A DNA stretch of 34,498 bases, from positions 1 through 34,498 of IMG/VR virus record IMGVR_UViG_3300005526_000018, one strand, 5' to 3'. Of the stretch, positions 24,290 to 32,700 are shown one piece after another (position 1 is the first letter of the stretch; every line of letters begins with the position of its first letter). The position numbers and the translations under genes were made by a program. A model generated the notes under the pieces. The model saw only the letters and a list, made by a program, of their open reading frames with translations, searched no databases and was not told where the DNA came from. The stretch is from a virus.

Positions 24290-24463
24290 ATGACGTGGAA
24301 AGAGAAGCTCAAGAGGAACTTTGACGAGAACCCGCTTGCAGTCATCGCTATCGGAGCTCTGGCAGTTACGGCTGCTGCGAAGCTCATCGATTCGATGAGT
24401 GCGGCGCAAGGTCGCAAAGCCTACGCGAGACAGATCGACTACAAGATCATGCACAAGGGCTGA
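24290..24463 (+). CDS. Small membrane protein (57 aa), P4 unit
   Basis: Positively charged start (TWKEKLKRNFDENP), one membrane helix (about 16-33, LAVIAIGALAVTAAAKLI) and a basic C-terminus (GRKAYARQIDYKIMHKG). AAAGGAAA lies upstream of ATG 24290. GC-rich codons mark it, like the other small genes in this block, as unlike the AT-rich structural genes. A strong terminator follows. Confidence 0.65.
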   Translation: MTWKEKLKRNFDENPLAVIAIGALAVTAAAKLIDSMSAAQGRKAYARQIDYKIMHKG

Positions 24464-24470
24464 GAACAAT

Positions 24471-24502
24471 GCCTAAGACCCAACACGGGTTTTAGGCTTT
24501 CT
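24471..24502 (+). terminator. Rho-independent terminator after the 57-aa gene
   Basis: GCCTAAGACCC (24471-24481), loop AACAC, GGGTTTTAGGC (24487-24497) with one G-U pair, then a TTTCTGTTTC stretch. Confidence 0.85.
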
Positions 24503-24526
24503 GTTTCTATTAGAAAGGAGTACACA

Positions 24527-24976
24527 ATGAAGAAGATCCTACCCACTATTGGCGTTATCGCCCTAGTGGTGTCAACTACCAGCTGTACTTGGAATCAGAT
24601 TGCTTTCTGGAACACTAAGATAGCTGAAGTAGCTGCAACACCAGATCCTGCTGATGACATTGCTTTGAAGCAGATCATCGATTCCATTCCACCGGAACCA
24701 GATACTTCTTGTCGTGAATGGTATTGGTATGCCATCGAAGCTGGTTTCACTCATCAGCAGTGGATTTATCCATTGAGTGGCATCATGTGGAGAGAGTCAA
24801 ACTGTGATCCTAATGCGCATAATCCATCCGGAGCTACTGGATTGACTCAAGTGATGCCAATGTGGATCGATGATTGTGGTGGTGGCAATCTACGAGATCC
24901 AGTGTTCAATCTTGCTTGTGCTCATCATATTTGGGAAGTTTCAGGTTGGGGGGCTTGGAGTACTTATCCGCCGTGA
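24527..24976 (+). CDS. Lytic transglycosylase-like lipoprotein (149 aa)
   Basis: The N-terminus is a signal peptide with a lipobox-like end (KKILPTIGVIALVVSTTSC, Cys20). The rest has a lysozyme-like (SLT) fold pattern: IMWRESNCDPNAHNPSGATGLTQVM with catalytic Glu90, then DPVFNLACAHHIW and a Trp-rich end. Such an enzyme would cut glycan strands from outside the membrane, unlike the cytoplasmic-start amidase at 4281. Possible roles: assisting lysis or local wall opening, or changing the host surface against superinfection. AAAGGAG precedes ATG 24527. No P-element is visible directly upstream, so it depends on read-through. Confidence 0.75.
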   Translation: MKKILPTIGVIALVVSTTSCTWNQIAFWNTKIAEVAATPDPADDIALKQIIDSIPPEPDTSCREWYWYAIEAGFTHQQWIYPLSGIMWRESNCDPNAHNPSGATGLTQVMPMWIDDCGGGNLRDPVFNLACAHHIWEVSGWGAWSTYPP

Positions 24977-25003
24977 CGCAAGAAATACACCTTATATAAT
25001 GAG
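24977..25003 (+). promoter_or_regulatory. Promoter-like element P5 driving structured RNA 2
   Basis: CGCA 24977-24980 directly after the transglycosylase stop, 14 bases, TATAAT 24995-25000, GAG 25001-25003. It points into the structured RNA 2 region. Confidence 0.8.
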
Positions 25004-25128
25004 AGGAAGGTGAGACACGCCTGTGCGAGGAGAAGATCCTTGCCCACCTGGTGGAGCTCTGTCTGAGGACATCCCATAAATCACGATTTGCGATGGGTCG
25101 TGAACCCTAGTCCTCTCATTTCTTTTTT
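25001..25128 (+). ncRNA. Structured RNA 2 (about 128 nt) with pseudoknot
   Basis: GAGAGGA (25001-25007) pairs with TCCTCTC (25111-25117), closing a fold that ends in a T-run (25123-25128). Inside: AGGTG/CACCT (25008-25012, 25045-25049) encloses a hairpin GCGAGGA/TCCTTGC (25025-25031, 25037-25043, loop GAAGA). Further on, CCCAT (25073-25077) pairs with ATGGG (25093-25097) and TCACGA (25081-25086) with TCGTGA (25098-25103), an interleaved arrangement that makes an H-type pseudoknot. No ORF is present. Same ends and neighbourhood as RNA 1, unrelated interior. The ribosome site AAAGGAGG of the next gene follows the T-run. Confidence 0.68.
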
Positions 25129-25142
25129 CGAAAGGAGGAATC

Positions 25143-25271
25143 ATGTCCGATTGTAACTGCAAGAAGCATTATGGCTTCTTTAGCTTTATCTGGGATGTCT
25201 TTATGACTCTCTTAACGTGCGGATTTTGGCTTATTTGGATCTTCGTTCGAGAAATGCGCAAGGATAGGTGA
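25143..25271 (+). CDS. Cys-containing small membrane protein (42 aa)
   Basis: ATG 25143 after perfect AAAGGAGG. Starts SDCNCKKHYG, then one long hydrophobic segment (about 12-35, FFSFIWDVFMTLLTCGFWLIWIF) and a basic end (REMRKDR). Holin-like size and topology are possible. Stop TGA overlaps the ATG of the next gene, so translation is coupled. Confidence 0.6.
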   Translation: MSDCNCKKHYGFFSFIWDVFMTLLTCGFWLIWIFVREMRKDR

Positions 25272-25978
25272 TGAATCTAAGACCCGTTATTAAAGCTCAT
25301 TCACCCATAATTCTTTCTGTTCTGGCAGGATTAGGAACCCTTGCCACTGTATATTTGACAGGAAAGGCATCATTCGAAGCAGCTGAGATACTTAGAAAGA
25401 ATAAAGAAGCTTCTAGCTTAAAGGAACGTACTCGTCTTGTTTGGAAATGTTATATCCCAACAGCAATTTCAGCGACTTCTACGATCATTTGCATCGCAGG
25501 CTCAAATCGATTGGGAGCTCGAAAGACCCTTGCCGCTCAGACTGCATTCGCCATCACTGAGCGAGCATATTCTGAGTATCGAGATCGAGTCATTGAAGAG
25601 TACGGTGCACGTAAAGATCAATCCATTCGAGATTCGATTGCAGAAGAACAGATAAAGAAGAATCCACCTCCAGCACCAGATATTCTCATTAGCGGGCCTG
25701 GGAATGTCTTGTGCTGTGAGTTATTTACTGGGAGATATTGGACGAGCGATATGGAGACTTTGCGGAAGGCTCAGAACGAGCTTAATGCAAGGCTCTTGAA
25801 GCATGACTATGCCACATTGGACGATTTCTATTACATAATCAATTTAGGGCCAACTACATATTCTGGAGAGATGGGCTGGAAATCAGATAAATTAATGGAG
25901 TTGGAATTTTCCACTCTGCTCACTGAAGATGGAAGACCGTGTCTTGCATTTAGTTACAATTATACTACATCACTCTGA
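25271..25978 (+). CDS. DUF6353-like phage membrane protein, copy 1 (235 aa)
   Basis: Two hydrophobic segments (about 13-30, PIILSVLAGLGTLATVYL; about 61-79, YIPTAISATSTIICIAG) are followed by 'ALAAxxxFAITERAYSEYRDRVIEEYGARKDQSI', a soluble middle, and a beta-rich end with YIINLGPTTY. The protein at 27576 has the same plan, including Y.D.R-DRV-E-YG after the second helix. The family is widespread in phages of Gram-positive hosts, role unknown. ATG 25271 overlaps the upstream stop (TGATG) and follows AGGATAGG; GTG 25268 is in frame but less likely. Confidence 0.7.
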   Translation: MNLRPVIKAHSPIILSVLAGLGTLATVYLTGKASFEAAEILRKNKEASSLKERTRLVWKCYIPTAISATSTIICIAGSNRLGARKTLAAQTAFAITERAYSEYRDRVIEEYGARKDQSIRDSIAEEQIKKNPPPAPDILISGPGNVLCCELFTGRYWTSDMETLRKAQNELNARLLKHDYATLDDFYYIINLGPTTYSGEMGWKSDKLMELEFSTLLTEDGRPCLAFSYNYTTSL

Positions 25979-25989
25979 AAGCGGGTAAG

Positions 25990-26088
25990 ATGAAGAAGTT
26001 TTTCATGATCATAGGCGTTATTGCGACAGTCGTTACGGTTGTTGCTTTCATTAAGTTTAAGATCTTGAATGGAGCGCCAACGCAGTAA
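25990..26088 (+). CDS. Tiny membrane protein (32 aa)
   Basis: ATG 25990 after a weak GGGTAAG site. Basic start (KKFF), one hydrophobic stretch (MIIGVIATVVTVVAFIKF), short polar end. Its stop codon overlaps promoter element P6. Sequence features are only those of a small single-pass membrane protein. Confidence 0.5.
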   Translation: MKKFFMIIGVIATVVTVVAFIKFKILNGAPTQ

Positions 26089-26107
26089 TTTCATTGGTTA
26101 TAGTGAG
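26081..26107 (+). promoter_or_regulatory. Promoter-like element P6 (CGCA-N14-TATAGTGAG)
   Basis: CGCA 26081-26084, 14 bases, TATAGT 26099-26104, GAG 26105-26107. One base differs from TATAAT. Drives the 56-residue gene at 26130. Confidence 0.75.
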
Positions 26108-26129
26108 AACAAACTGAAAGGAATGGATA

Positions 26130-26300
26130 ATGGATGAAGCTGCTGCGCAGGTCGCAAAGATCGTGCTACCGACATCAGCAAAACTTCTGAGGTGGGCAAT
26201 TGCCGGAATGGCCGGACTTGCTGCCTCAGCGATTGCTGAGCAGGTATTCGACAAGGGATACGCGCAATACTTGATTCAGAAAACCGGCAGAATTCAGTAA
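26130..26300 (+). CDS. Small membrane protein (56 aa), P6 unit
   Basis: Amphipathic start (DEAAAQVAKIVLPTSAKLLRW), hydrophobic Ala/Gly-rich helix (about 22-37, WAIAGMAGLAASAIAE) and polar end. AAAGGA lies seven bases before ATG 26130. Terminator downstream completes a promoter-gene-terminator unit like those at 23865 and 24290. GC-rich codons. Confidence 0.65.
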   Translation: MDEAAAQVAKIVLPTSAKLLRWAIAGMAGLAASAIAEQVFDKGYAQYLIQKTGRIQ

Positions 26301-26311
26301 GAACTCAAAAG

Positions 26312-26342
26312 AGGAGGGAGCCCTACATGGGCTCTTTCCTTT
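26312..26342 (+). terminator. Rho-independent terminator after the 56-aa gene
   Basis: AGGAGGGAGCCC (26312-26323), loop TACAT, GGGCTCTTTCCT (26329-26340) pairs along 12 positions with two G-U pairs; the T-rich right arm serves as the U-run. No P-element follows before the next genes, so their promoter is not seen. Confidence 0.75.
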
Positions 26343-26361
26343 CTCATAGCAAAGGATATCG

Positions 26362-26817
26362 ATGCTTAAACGTGACATCACATACGAAGATTTCAATGGC
26401 GAGCAAGCCACAGATACGTTTTATTTCAATTTAACAAAGACGGAAATTCTCGATCTTGAAGTTCGTCATAATGGGGGCCTTGAGGCATCTATTACAAGGA
26501 TGGTCAAGGCTCAAGATGTTAAGGCGGTCATTGAAGAAGTAAAATATATCATTCTCATGGCTTATGGATTAAGAGAAGCTGATGGGAAACGATTTATCAA
26601 AAGTGATGAATTGCGTGAAGCATTCTCTCAAACAGCTGCGTTTGACGCCTTGTTCATGGAGCTTGCGGTAAACGACGAGGCTGCAACCAAATTCATTAGA
26701 GGCATCCTTCCCAAGGATGTGGTTGGGGAAATGACTGCACCTCTGACGTCTATGCCTCCTCCTCCAGCGACCACAGTTCCTCCAGATAAACTTCCGCCTA
26801 TGCGGGATAAGGAGTAA
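26362..26817 (+). CDS. Conserved phage protein, unknown (151 aa)
   Basis: LKRDITYEDFNGEQATDTFYFNLTKTEILDLE opens the protein with a small beta fold, then helices 'VIEEVKYIILMAYGLREADGKRFIKSDELREAFSQTAAFDALFMELA' and 'FIRGILPKDVVGEM'; the tail is Pro-rich. This pattern occurs in phages of Gram-positive hosts and looks like a small tail-chaperone-type fold, but it lies far from the tail genes, so I leave it unassigned. AAAGGA precedes ATG 26362. Opens an operon running to 34.3 kb. Confidence 0.65.
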   Translation: MLKRDITYEDFNGEQATDTFYFNLTKTEILDLEVRHNGGLEASITRMVKAQDVKAVIEEVKYIILMAYGLREADGKRFIKSDELREAFSQTAAFDALFMELAVNDEAATKFIRGILPKDVVGEMTAPLTSMPPPPATTVPPDKLPPMRDKE

Positions 26818-26818
26818 A

Positions 26819-27436
26819 ATGGATTACCAAGGTAACACCAATAAGGATAAAGAACCAAAAATTGAGAAAAAGCCTGAAATTGAAAAGGTTGTTACTGGAG
26901 AAGTTGTTCAAAAGCCGAAGCCTCTTACTCGTAAATTCAAAGAGACCTTCTTTGGCGGAGATCTCAAGATGTCCATGCGATATGTCGCCGGAGACGTTAT
27001 GCTTCCTGCCTTGAGGAACCTAATAGTTGATATGACGACAAAAGGCATGGAGCGTATTGTATTTGGTGAATCTTTGTATCGTCGTCGTCCAACAGAATAT
27101 CGTTCTAGGGTTCAATACAATAATCCAATCTATCGGCCAGATCCAAGAGAATTAAGTAGAGGACGACTTCCAGATCAACGTCCATATCGTACAAACAGAC
27201 GCGATATGAATGAGATTTTCGTTGAAGATCGTGGAGAAGCTGAACTTGTCGTAGAACGATTGATTGATATTATCGATAAGTATGAAGTAGTGTCTGTGGC
27301 TGATCTTTTGGACCTTCTTGGTCAACCGTCAGTTCACACAGATAACAAATGGGGATGGACATATTTGAAGAACATCGAGATTCGTCAAACTCGTGACGGA
27401 TATTTAATCGATCTTCCTGCACCAGAGGAAATTTAA
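26819..27436 (+). CDS. Conserved phage protein with basic middle, unknown (205 aa)
   Basis: Lys/Glu-rich disordered start (about 1-40), then 'AGDVMLPALRNLIVDMTTKGMERIVFGES', an Arg-rich stretch (YRRRPTEYRSRVQYNNP), and a C-terminal domain 'DRGEAELVVERLIDIIDKYEVVSVADLLDLLGQPSVHTDNKWGWTYL' ending 'GYLIDLP'. Such proteins recur next to DUF6353-type genes; no function is known to me. Helix-turn-helix-like spacing in the C-terminal part could mean nucleic acid binding, but this is weak. GGAGTAAA precedes ATG 26819. Confidence 0.65.
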   Translation: MDYQGNTNKDKEPKIEKKPEIEKVVTGEVVQKPKPLTRKFKETFFGGDLKMSMRYVAGDVMLPALRNLIVDMTTKGMERIVFGESLYRRRPTEYRSRVQYNNPIYRPDPRELSRGRLPDQRPYRTNRRDMNEIFVEDRGEAELVVERLIDIIDKYEVVSVADLLDLLGQPSVHTDNKWGWTYLKNIEIRQTRDGYLIDLPAPEEI

Positions 27437-27579
27437 TGTCAGAAACTGATCAATATCGAGAAGAACTAAAGAAGGCATATCCTTCTAAGCAATGGGCGGA
27501 GAAGGTTGATCGAATGCGCCCGGATCAAGTAACAGCCATTTATATTCGGCTTCGCTCGCAGGGAAAGTTGGCGAAATGA
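27436..27579 (+). CDS. Small conserved phage protein (47 aa)
   Basis: ATG 27436 overlaps the previous stop (TAATG). The product 'YPSKQWAEKVDRMRPDQVTAIYIRLRSQGKLAK' has a helical, basic pattern frequent in phage genomes beside DUF6353-type proteins. Its stop overlaps the start of the next gene (ATGA), so all three are co-translated. No role known to me. Confidence 0.7.
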   Translation: MSETDQYREELKKAYPSKQWAEKVDRMRPDQVTAIYIRLRSQGKLAK

Positions 27580-28442
27580 AGATACCAGTCAGTGTAACAA
27601 GGAATATTGGTAGAAGTATTCTTTTATTTAAGAAGCAATCTCCTAATATCTTCTTTACAGCAGGAGTTGCAGGAATTGTTACAAGTGCAGTTCTTGCTTG
27701 CAAAGCAACATTGAAGCTTAATGAAACGCTTGATGTAATTCAAAGTGATATTTCAGGCGTGAAGAAGCTTAACGAAGGTTCAGAGCAGTATCCGCTCGAA
27801 GAGTATCATAAAGATGTTCTTTATGCTTATGGTCGAGCAGGATTGCAAATGGCCAAGTTATATGGACCAGCAGTTATCATTGGCGGCGCTTCCATTGCTA
27901 TGCTTACTGGTTCTCACATTCAATTGACTCGTCGTAATTCAGCGTTGATGGCAGCTTATGCTGCGGTCCAGAAAGCTTATGATGATTATCGTGATCGTGT
28001 CCGTGAGAAGTATGGCGTAGACACCGAGCTTGATATTTATCATGCTGTGGAAAAGTACACAGAAGAAAAGAATGAAGATGGAACTAAGGAGCTTATTCCG
28101 CACGTAGATCCAAATAAGTGGTCTCCTTACGCACGATTCTTTGATGAGGGATCGCCGGAGTGGAAGAAGAATTCAGAACTGAATCGTTTGTATGTGCAGT
28201 GCCAACAGAATTATGCCAATAATCTACTTCGAGCCAGAGGACATGTATTTCTCAATGAAGTATATGACATGTTAGGCATCGACAGATCACAGGCAGGATC
28301 AGTTGTCGGTTGGGTAATTGGAACAGATGGAGACAATTACGTTGATTTCGGATTACAAAGAGCGTTTAGCTCTGGTCTAATTGGTGAGCGTAATATTCTA
28401 CTTGATTTCAACGTAGATGGTGTCATTTACGATAAGATCTAG
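27576..28442 (+). CDS. DUF6353-like phage membrane protein, copy 2 (288 aa)
   Basis: Hydrophobic helices at about 27-42 (NIFFTAGVAGIVTSAVLACKA) and about 105-122 (LYGPAVIIGGASIAMLTGS), then 'RNSALMAAYAAVQKAYDDYRDRVREKYGVDTELDI', 'YARFFDEGSPEWKKN' and a C-terminal 'LNEVYDMLGIDRSQAG.VVGW' domain. It shares the helix positions and the AYxxYRDRVxExYG motif with the protein at 25271, so these are diverged paralogues. Likely membrane-associated, role unknown. Overlaps the small gene upstream by four bases. Confidence 0.72.
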   Translation: MKIPVSVTRNIGRSILLFKKQSPNIFFTAGVAGIVTSAVLACKATLKLNETLDVIQSDISGVKKLNEGSEQYPLEEYHKDVLYAYGRAGLQMAKLYGPAVIIGGASIAMLTGSHIQLTRRNSALMAAYAAVQKAYDDYRDRVREKYGVDTELDIYHAVEKYTEEKNEDGTKELIPHVDPNKWSPYARFFDEGSPEWKKNSELNRLYVQCQQNYANNLLRARGHVFLNEVYDMLGIDRSQAGSVVGWVIGTDGDNYVDFGLQRAFSSGLIGERNILLDFNVDGVIYDKI

Positions 28443-28451
28443 GAGGATGAA

Positions 28452-29207
28452 GTGCGATTCCAACTCAAACGAGAATGGGTGATTCCTACAGTAGTTGGAG
28501 TCGTCTCATTCGTAGCAGGTGTAGGAGCAGAATATGGCTTCAGGCGATATAGAGAAGAGAAAATTAATAGAGATAAGAAGACAGAACTTGGAGCTACGGA
28601 AATTGAATCTGAAGATGGATACTTTGAACCAGAGCATGTCCAGCTTACTTTCGAGTTTGACGACCGCATGCGACAGTTTAACCGAGCTATCCAAGAAATG
28701 GCCCACGTAGTTAGAGAATTTAAAGAACGTGGATCGGTGTATCTAGCTGAACTTGATTCAGAAGGTCTACATGAAGCTAGACATGCTCATCCGTCCAATG
28801 GTGATAACGTAGTGAACATATTCCCAGTTGAAGAAGATGACTGGGATTATGATGTAGAAGTACCGCTACGTACACCAGATAAGCCTTATATCATTCATGT
28901 AGATGAGTACATGGACAAGGAAGAAGTGGATAATAGACAATCAACGTTAACGTATTATGATGGCGATAATATTCTGTGTGATACAGATGATACGCCAGTC
29001 TATGACGTAGAAAATATTGTCGGCTTCTTAAGGTTTGGTCATGGATCTAAGGATCCAAACGTTTGTTATGTTCGTAACGAGCGTTTAATGGCTGAGTACG
29101 AAATTCTACGTGATCCAGGATATTATCAAGTTCAGATACTAGGTGAGGCACTCGAAGAGAAAGATCTTAAACATTCGAAGCAACTCCCAAAGTTTCGAAT
29201 GGAGTGA
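28452..29207 (+). CDS. Conserved phage protein with N-terminal membrane helix (251 aa)
   Basis: GTG 28452 after AGGAGG. A membrane helix (about 9-27, WVIPTVVGVVSFVAGVGAEYGF) is followed by a coiled, acidic linker and a C-terminal domain 'PYIIHVDEYMDKEEVDNRQSTLTYYDGDNILCDTDD.PVYDVENIVGFLRFGHGSKDPNVCYVRNERL.AEYEIL'. This C-terminal domain is common in phages of Gram-positive bacteria and is of unknown function. Neighbours are DUF6353-like and replication genes, suggesting a membrane-tethered complex. Confidence 0.65.
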   Translation: MRFQLKREWVIPTVVGVVSFVAGVGAEYGFRRYREEKINRDKKTELGATEIESEDGYFEPEHVQLTFEFDDRMRQFNRAIQEMAHVVREFKERGSVYLAELDSEGLHEARHAHPSNGDNVVNIFPVEEDDWDYDVEVPLRTPDKPYIIHVDEYMDKEEVDNRQSTLTYYDGDNILCDTDDTPVYDVENIVGFLRFGHGSKDPNVCYVRNERLMAEYEILRDPGYYQVQILGEALEEKDLKHSKQLPKFRME

Positions 29208-29209
29208 TT

Positions 29210-29746
29210 ATGAGTGAGCCACTTGAAGCACTATATTTCAACTGGCTCTGTGCGAAAGTTGTAGTGACTGATAAGTCAACCCCATCGTTGACACATTGGA
29301 AGCTTTTAAGGACATTGCATCAAATTGAATTTGTATGGCAAATAATGGGTGATGACAATAGAGCTGAAGATGGGAAAGAGTTAAGATACTACTTTACACT
29401 TGCAGCTGATATCCCAGATGATCCGCAATGGAGAATTTTACCAGGATGTTCTCTTCTTGAGATGCTTATAGCTTTTGCTAAAAGAGCAGAATTTCAAACT
29501 GATGATCCAGTTAGAGAATGGTTTTGGGAATTTATAGATAATCTTGGATTAAGTGAGTTTACTGATGCTCACGATTTCACAGAAGAAGATGTAGAAGAAA
29601 TCGTAGAACCTTTTATTTGGCGTACGTATGATTCATCTGGATATGGCGGGTTGTTTCCAATGCATAATCCTAGAGCAGATCAAAGAAGGGTTGAGCTTTG
29701 GTATCAATTCTTTCAATATTTGGAAGATAGAGGACGAGTGGCTTGA
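29210..29746 (+). CDS. Conserved phage protein, unknown (178 aa)
   Basis: Sequence 'EALYFNWLCAKVV', 'LLRTLHQIEFVWQIMGDDNRAEDGKELR', 'GCSLLEMLIAFAKRAEFQTDDPVREWFWEFIDNLGLSEF', 'YGGLFPMHNPRADQRRVELWYQFFQYL' is a soluble, helical protein commonly seen just upstream of replication genes in related phages. No motif for a reaction is visible. ATG 29210 has GGAG six bases upstream; GTG 29204 is in frame but overlaps that site. Confidence 0.65.
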   Translation: MSEPLEALYFNWLCAKVVVTDKSTPSLTHWKLLRTLHQIEFVWQIMGDDNRAEDGKELRYYFTLAADIPDDPQWRILPGCSLLEMLIAFAKRAEFQTDDPVREWFWEFIDNLGLSEFTDAHDFTEEDVEEIVEPFIWRTYDSSGYGGLFPMHNPRADQRRVELWYQFFQYLEDRGRVA

Positions 29747-29757
29747 AAGGGGTGTTC

Positions 29758-32700
29758 GTGGATTTCTATAGAATAAGAACTAAAGAAGCCAAAGGCTTTG
29801 TGCAAGCGTACCCCGATTGGGTTGTTGATCATTTTGATGACTTAATGGTTCGAGGTGGTGCGTTTTATGCTGTATGGAATGAAACCACAGGTATGTGGTC
29901 CACTAATGAATTGGACGTGCAAAGAATTGTTGACAATGATCTATATTCATTCGTTGACGCAGCAGCAAACGATGGACAACTTGTAGAACCTCTGGTTACT
30001 AGGAATTTTAGCACAGGCAGTTGGGAGAGATTTAATAGGTATATTCGAAACCTTCCAGATAAGGGGAATTATCATCCACTAGATGAATGTATAACATTTG
30101 CTAATACCAAGGTCACGAAGAAAGATTATGTAAGTAAGAAACTATCATATCCTCTTGAAGAAGGAAAGACTGATGCCTGGGACGAGCTTCTTAGTGTTCT
30201 ATATTCTCCCAATGAACGAGACAAAATCGAATGGGCTATCGGATCGATTGTCGCAGGCGATTCTAAATGGATTCAAAAGTTCATTGTTTTCTATGGGCCA
30301 CCCGCAAGTGGGAAATCTACGATCATTGGAATTATTGAGAAGCTTTTCTCAGGGTATGTTGCAACCTTCGAGGCCAAAGCCTTAACTAGTAGTAATGGCA
30401 CATTTGCCATGGAGGCGTTTGAAAACAACCCGTTGGTTGCTATTCAACATGATGGTGATTTGTCTAGAGTTGAAGATAACACAAGACTAAATTCTATTGT
30501 TGGTCATGACTCCATGAGCATCAATGTCAAGTATCGGTCATCTTTTACTATTCGTCCGAACGCATTTTTGATTGTTGGAACTAACAAACCAGTCAAGATC
30601 ACAGATGCTAAGGCAGGTAATACAAGGAGATTAATTGATGTCCATCCGACTGGAACGCAAATTGAGCCTGTCCGGTACCATTTACTACTTGAGTCGATCA
30701 ACTATGAGCTTGGGGCTATTGCATATAAGTGCCTTCATCGTTATCGTGCCATGGGTAGATTCTATTACGAGAATTATATTCCTACGAAGATGATGATGTT
30801 GACAGACACTTTCTATAACTTTGTGGAGGCACATTTCGACATATTCAAAGGCTCTGATGGAATTCAGCTCAAACGTGCTTGGGAGCTATACAAGTTATAC
30901 TGCGAAGAATCCAATCTCATCAAGCGGCTTCAATACCACGAGGTTCGAGATGAACTCGGAAACTACTTTGAAGACTTCAAAGATCGATATGTCATGGGAG
31001 ATAGAGAATATCGAAGTGTCTATATCGGCTTTAAAGGCTTGCCTGAACAAGGACCGGTTCCCTTTGTTCCTGACACTTCCTATGTCATTGAACTAAATGA
31101 TTTTGATGATGAACATGGTTCTGCGTTCAATAATGCATATCCTGACCTACCAGCTCAAGAAGCTAAGCCAAGCGGATATCCTGGAAAGAAGTGGGAGAAT
31201 GTCACCACAACTTTGCAAGATATTGACACCACAAAGCTTCACTTTGTAAAGGTTCCAGAAAGTCATATTGTAATCGACTTTGACCTGGTAGATGAGGATG
31301 GAGAAAAAGACCTCGAGCGTAATATCGAGGAGGCATCGAAACTTCCACCAACGTATACAGAGTTAAGCAGGAGCGGAAAAGGATTGCATCTCCATTACAT
31401 ATACAATGGTGATGTGCATGAGTTAAATTCTGTATTGGATGTTGGTGTTGAGATTAAGACATTATTGGGAGATAGTTCCCTCCGGCGGAAACTTACGAAA
31501 TGTAATAATCTTGATATCAATACGCTTAATGGAGGCTTGCCTAAGAAAGAGAAAAAGATGATTGATGCTAAGACTGTTCAAACTGAAAAGGGATTACGTT
31601 TCCTCATTGAACGGAATTTGAGAAAAGAGATTCATCCTGGCACAAAGCCTTCGATTGATTTCATTCATCATATTCTCGAGGATGCGTATAATTCAGGGCT
31701 TAGTTATGATGTAACGGACATGCGTCCTATAATCTTGGCATTCGCCTCACGGAGTACCAATCAGGCGCAAGCTGCCATTAAGATGGTACAAGCGATGAAA
31801 TTTGTTGGTAAGACTGAGATGTCAGAACCTCTTGTTGACGACAAGCCATTGGTATTCTTTGATGTTGAGGTATATCCTAATTTATTCATCGTATGTTGGA
31901 AAACTCGTGGGTCACCAAACGTTGTTCGTATGATCAATCCTACTGGTGATGAAATTGAACCACTCTTTCATCAGAAGTTAGTAGGATTCAACAATCGTCG
32001 ATACGACAATCATATTTTGTATGCAAGGTATATGGGGTACTCACTTGAGGAACTGTTCGATTTAAGTCAACGAATAATTGTGGATACTGCCAGTAAACCT
32101 GATGCGTTATTTGGGGAAGCATACAACATCTCATATGCAGATATATATGATTTTAGTTCTAAGAAGCAGGGATTAAAGAAATTTCAAATTGAGCTAGGAA
32201 TTCATCATAGCGAACTAGATCTCCCTTGGGACCAGCCTGTCGAAGAAGGTATGTGGTCTAAGGTAGAGGAATATTGTGTTAATGATGTAATCTCCACGGA
32301 AGCTGTGTTCGAAGCAAGAGAACAAGATTTCGTAGCTCGTTGTATTTTAGCTGCATTGTCTGAACTGTCTGTTAATCACACAACACAACAACATACAGCT
32401 AGAATCATATTCGGAACCGATAAGAATCCGCAAAAGAAGTTTGTTTATACTGATCTAAGTGAGATGTTTCCAGGATACGTATTTGATGGGAAGGAGAGTT
32501 CTTACCGTGACGAACGTCCAAGTGAGGGCGGTTACGTCTATTCAGAGCCAGGTATATACCAGGACGTCGCTGTATTGGATGTGGCGTCTATGCATCCGAC
32601 GAGTATCATCGAACTTAACCTCTTTGGAAGCTATACACAAAACTTTGCAGCCCTCAAAGAAGCTCGTATGGCAATCAAGCGTAAAGATTATGACAGAGCC

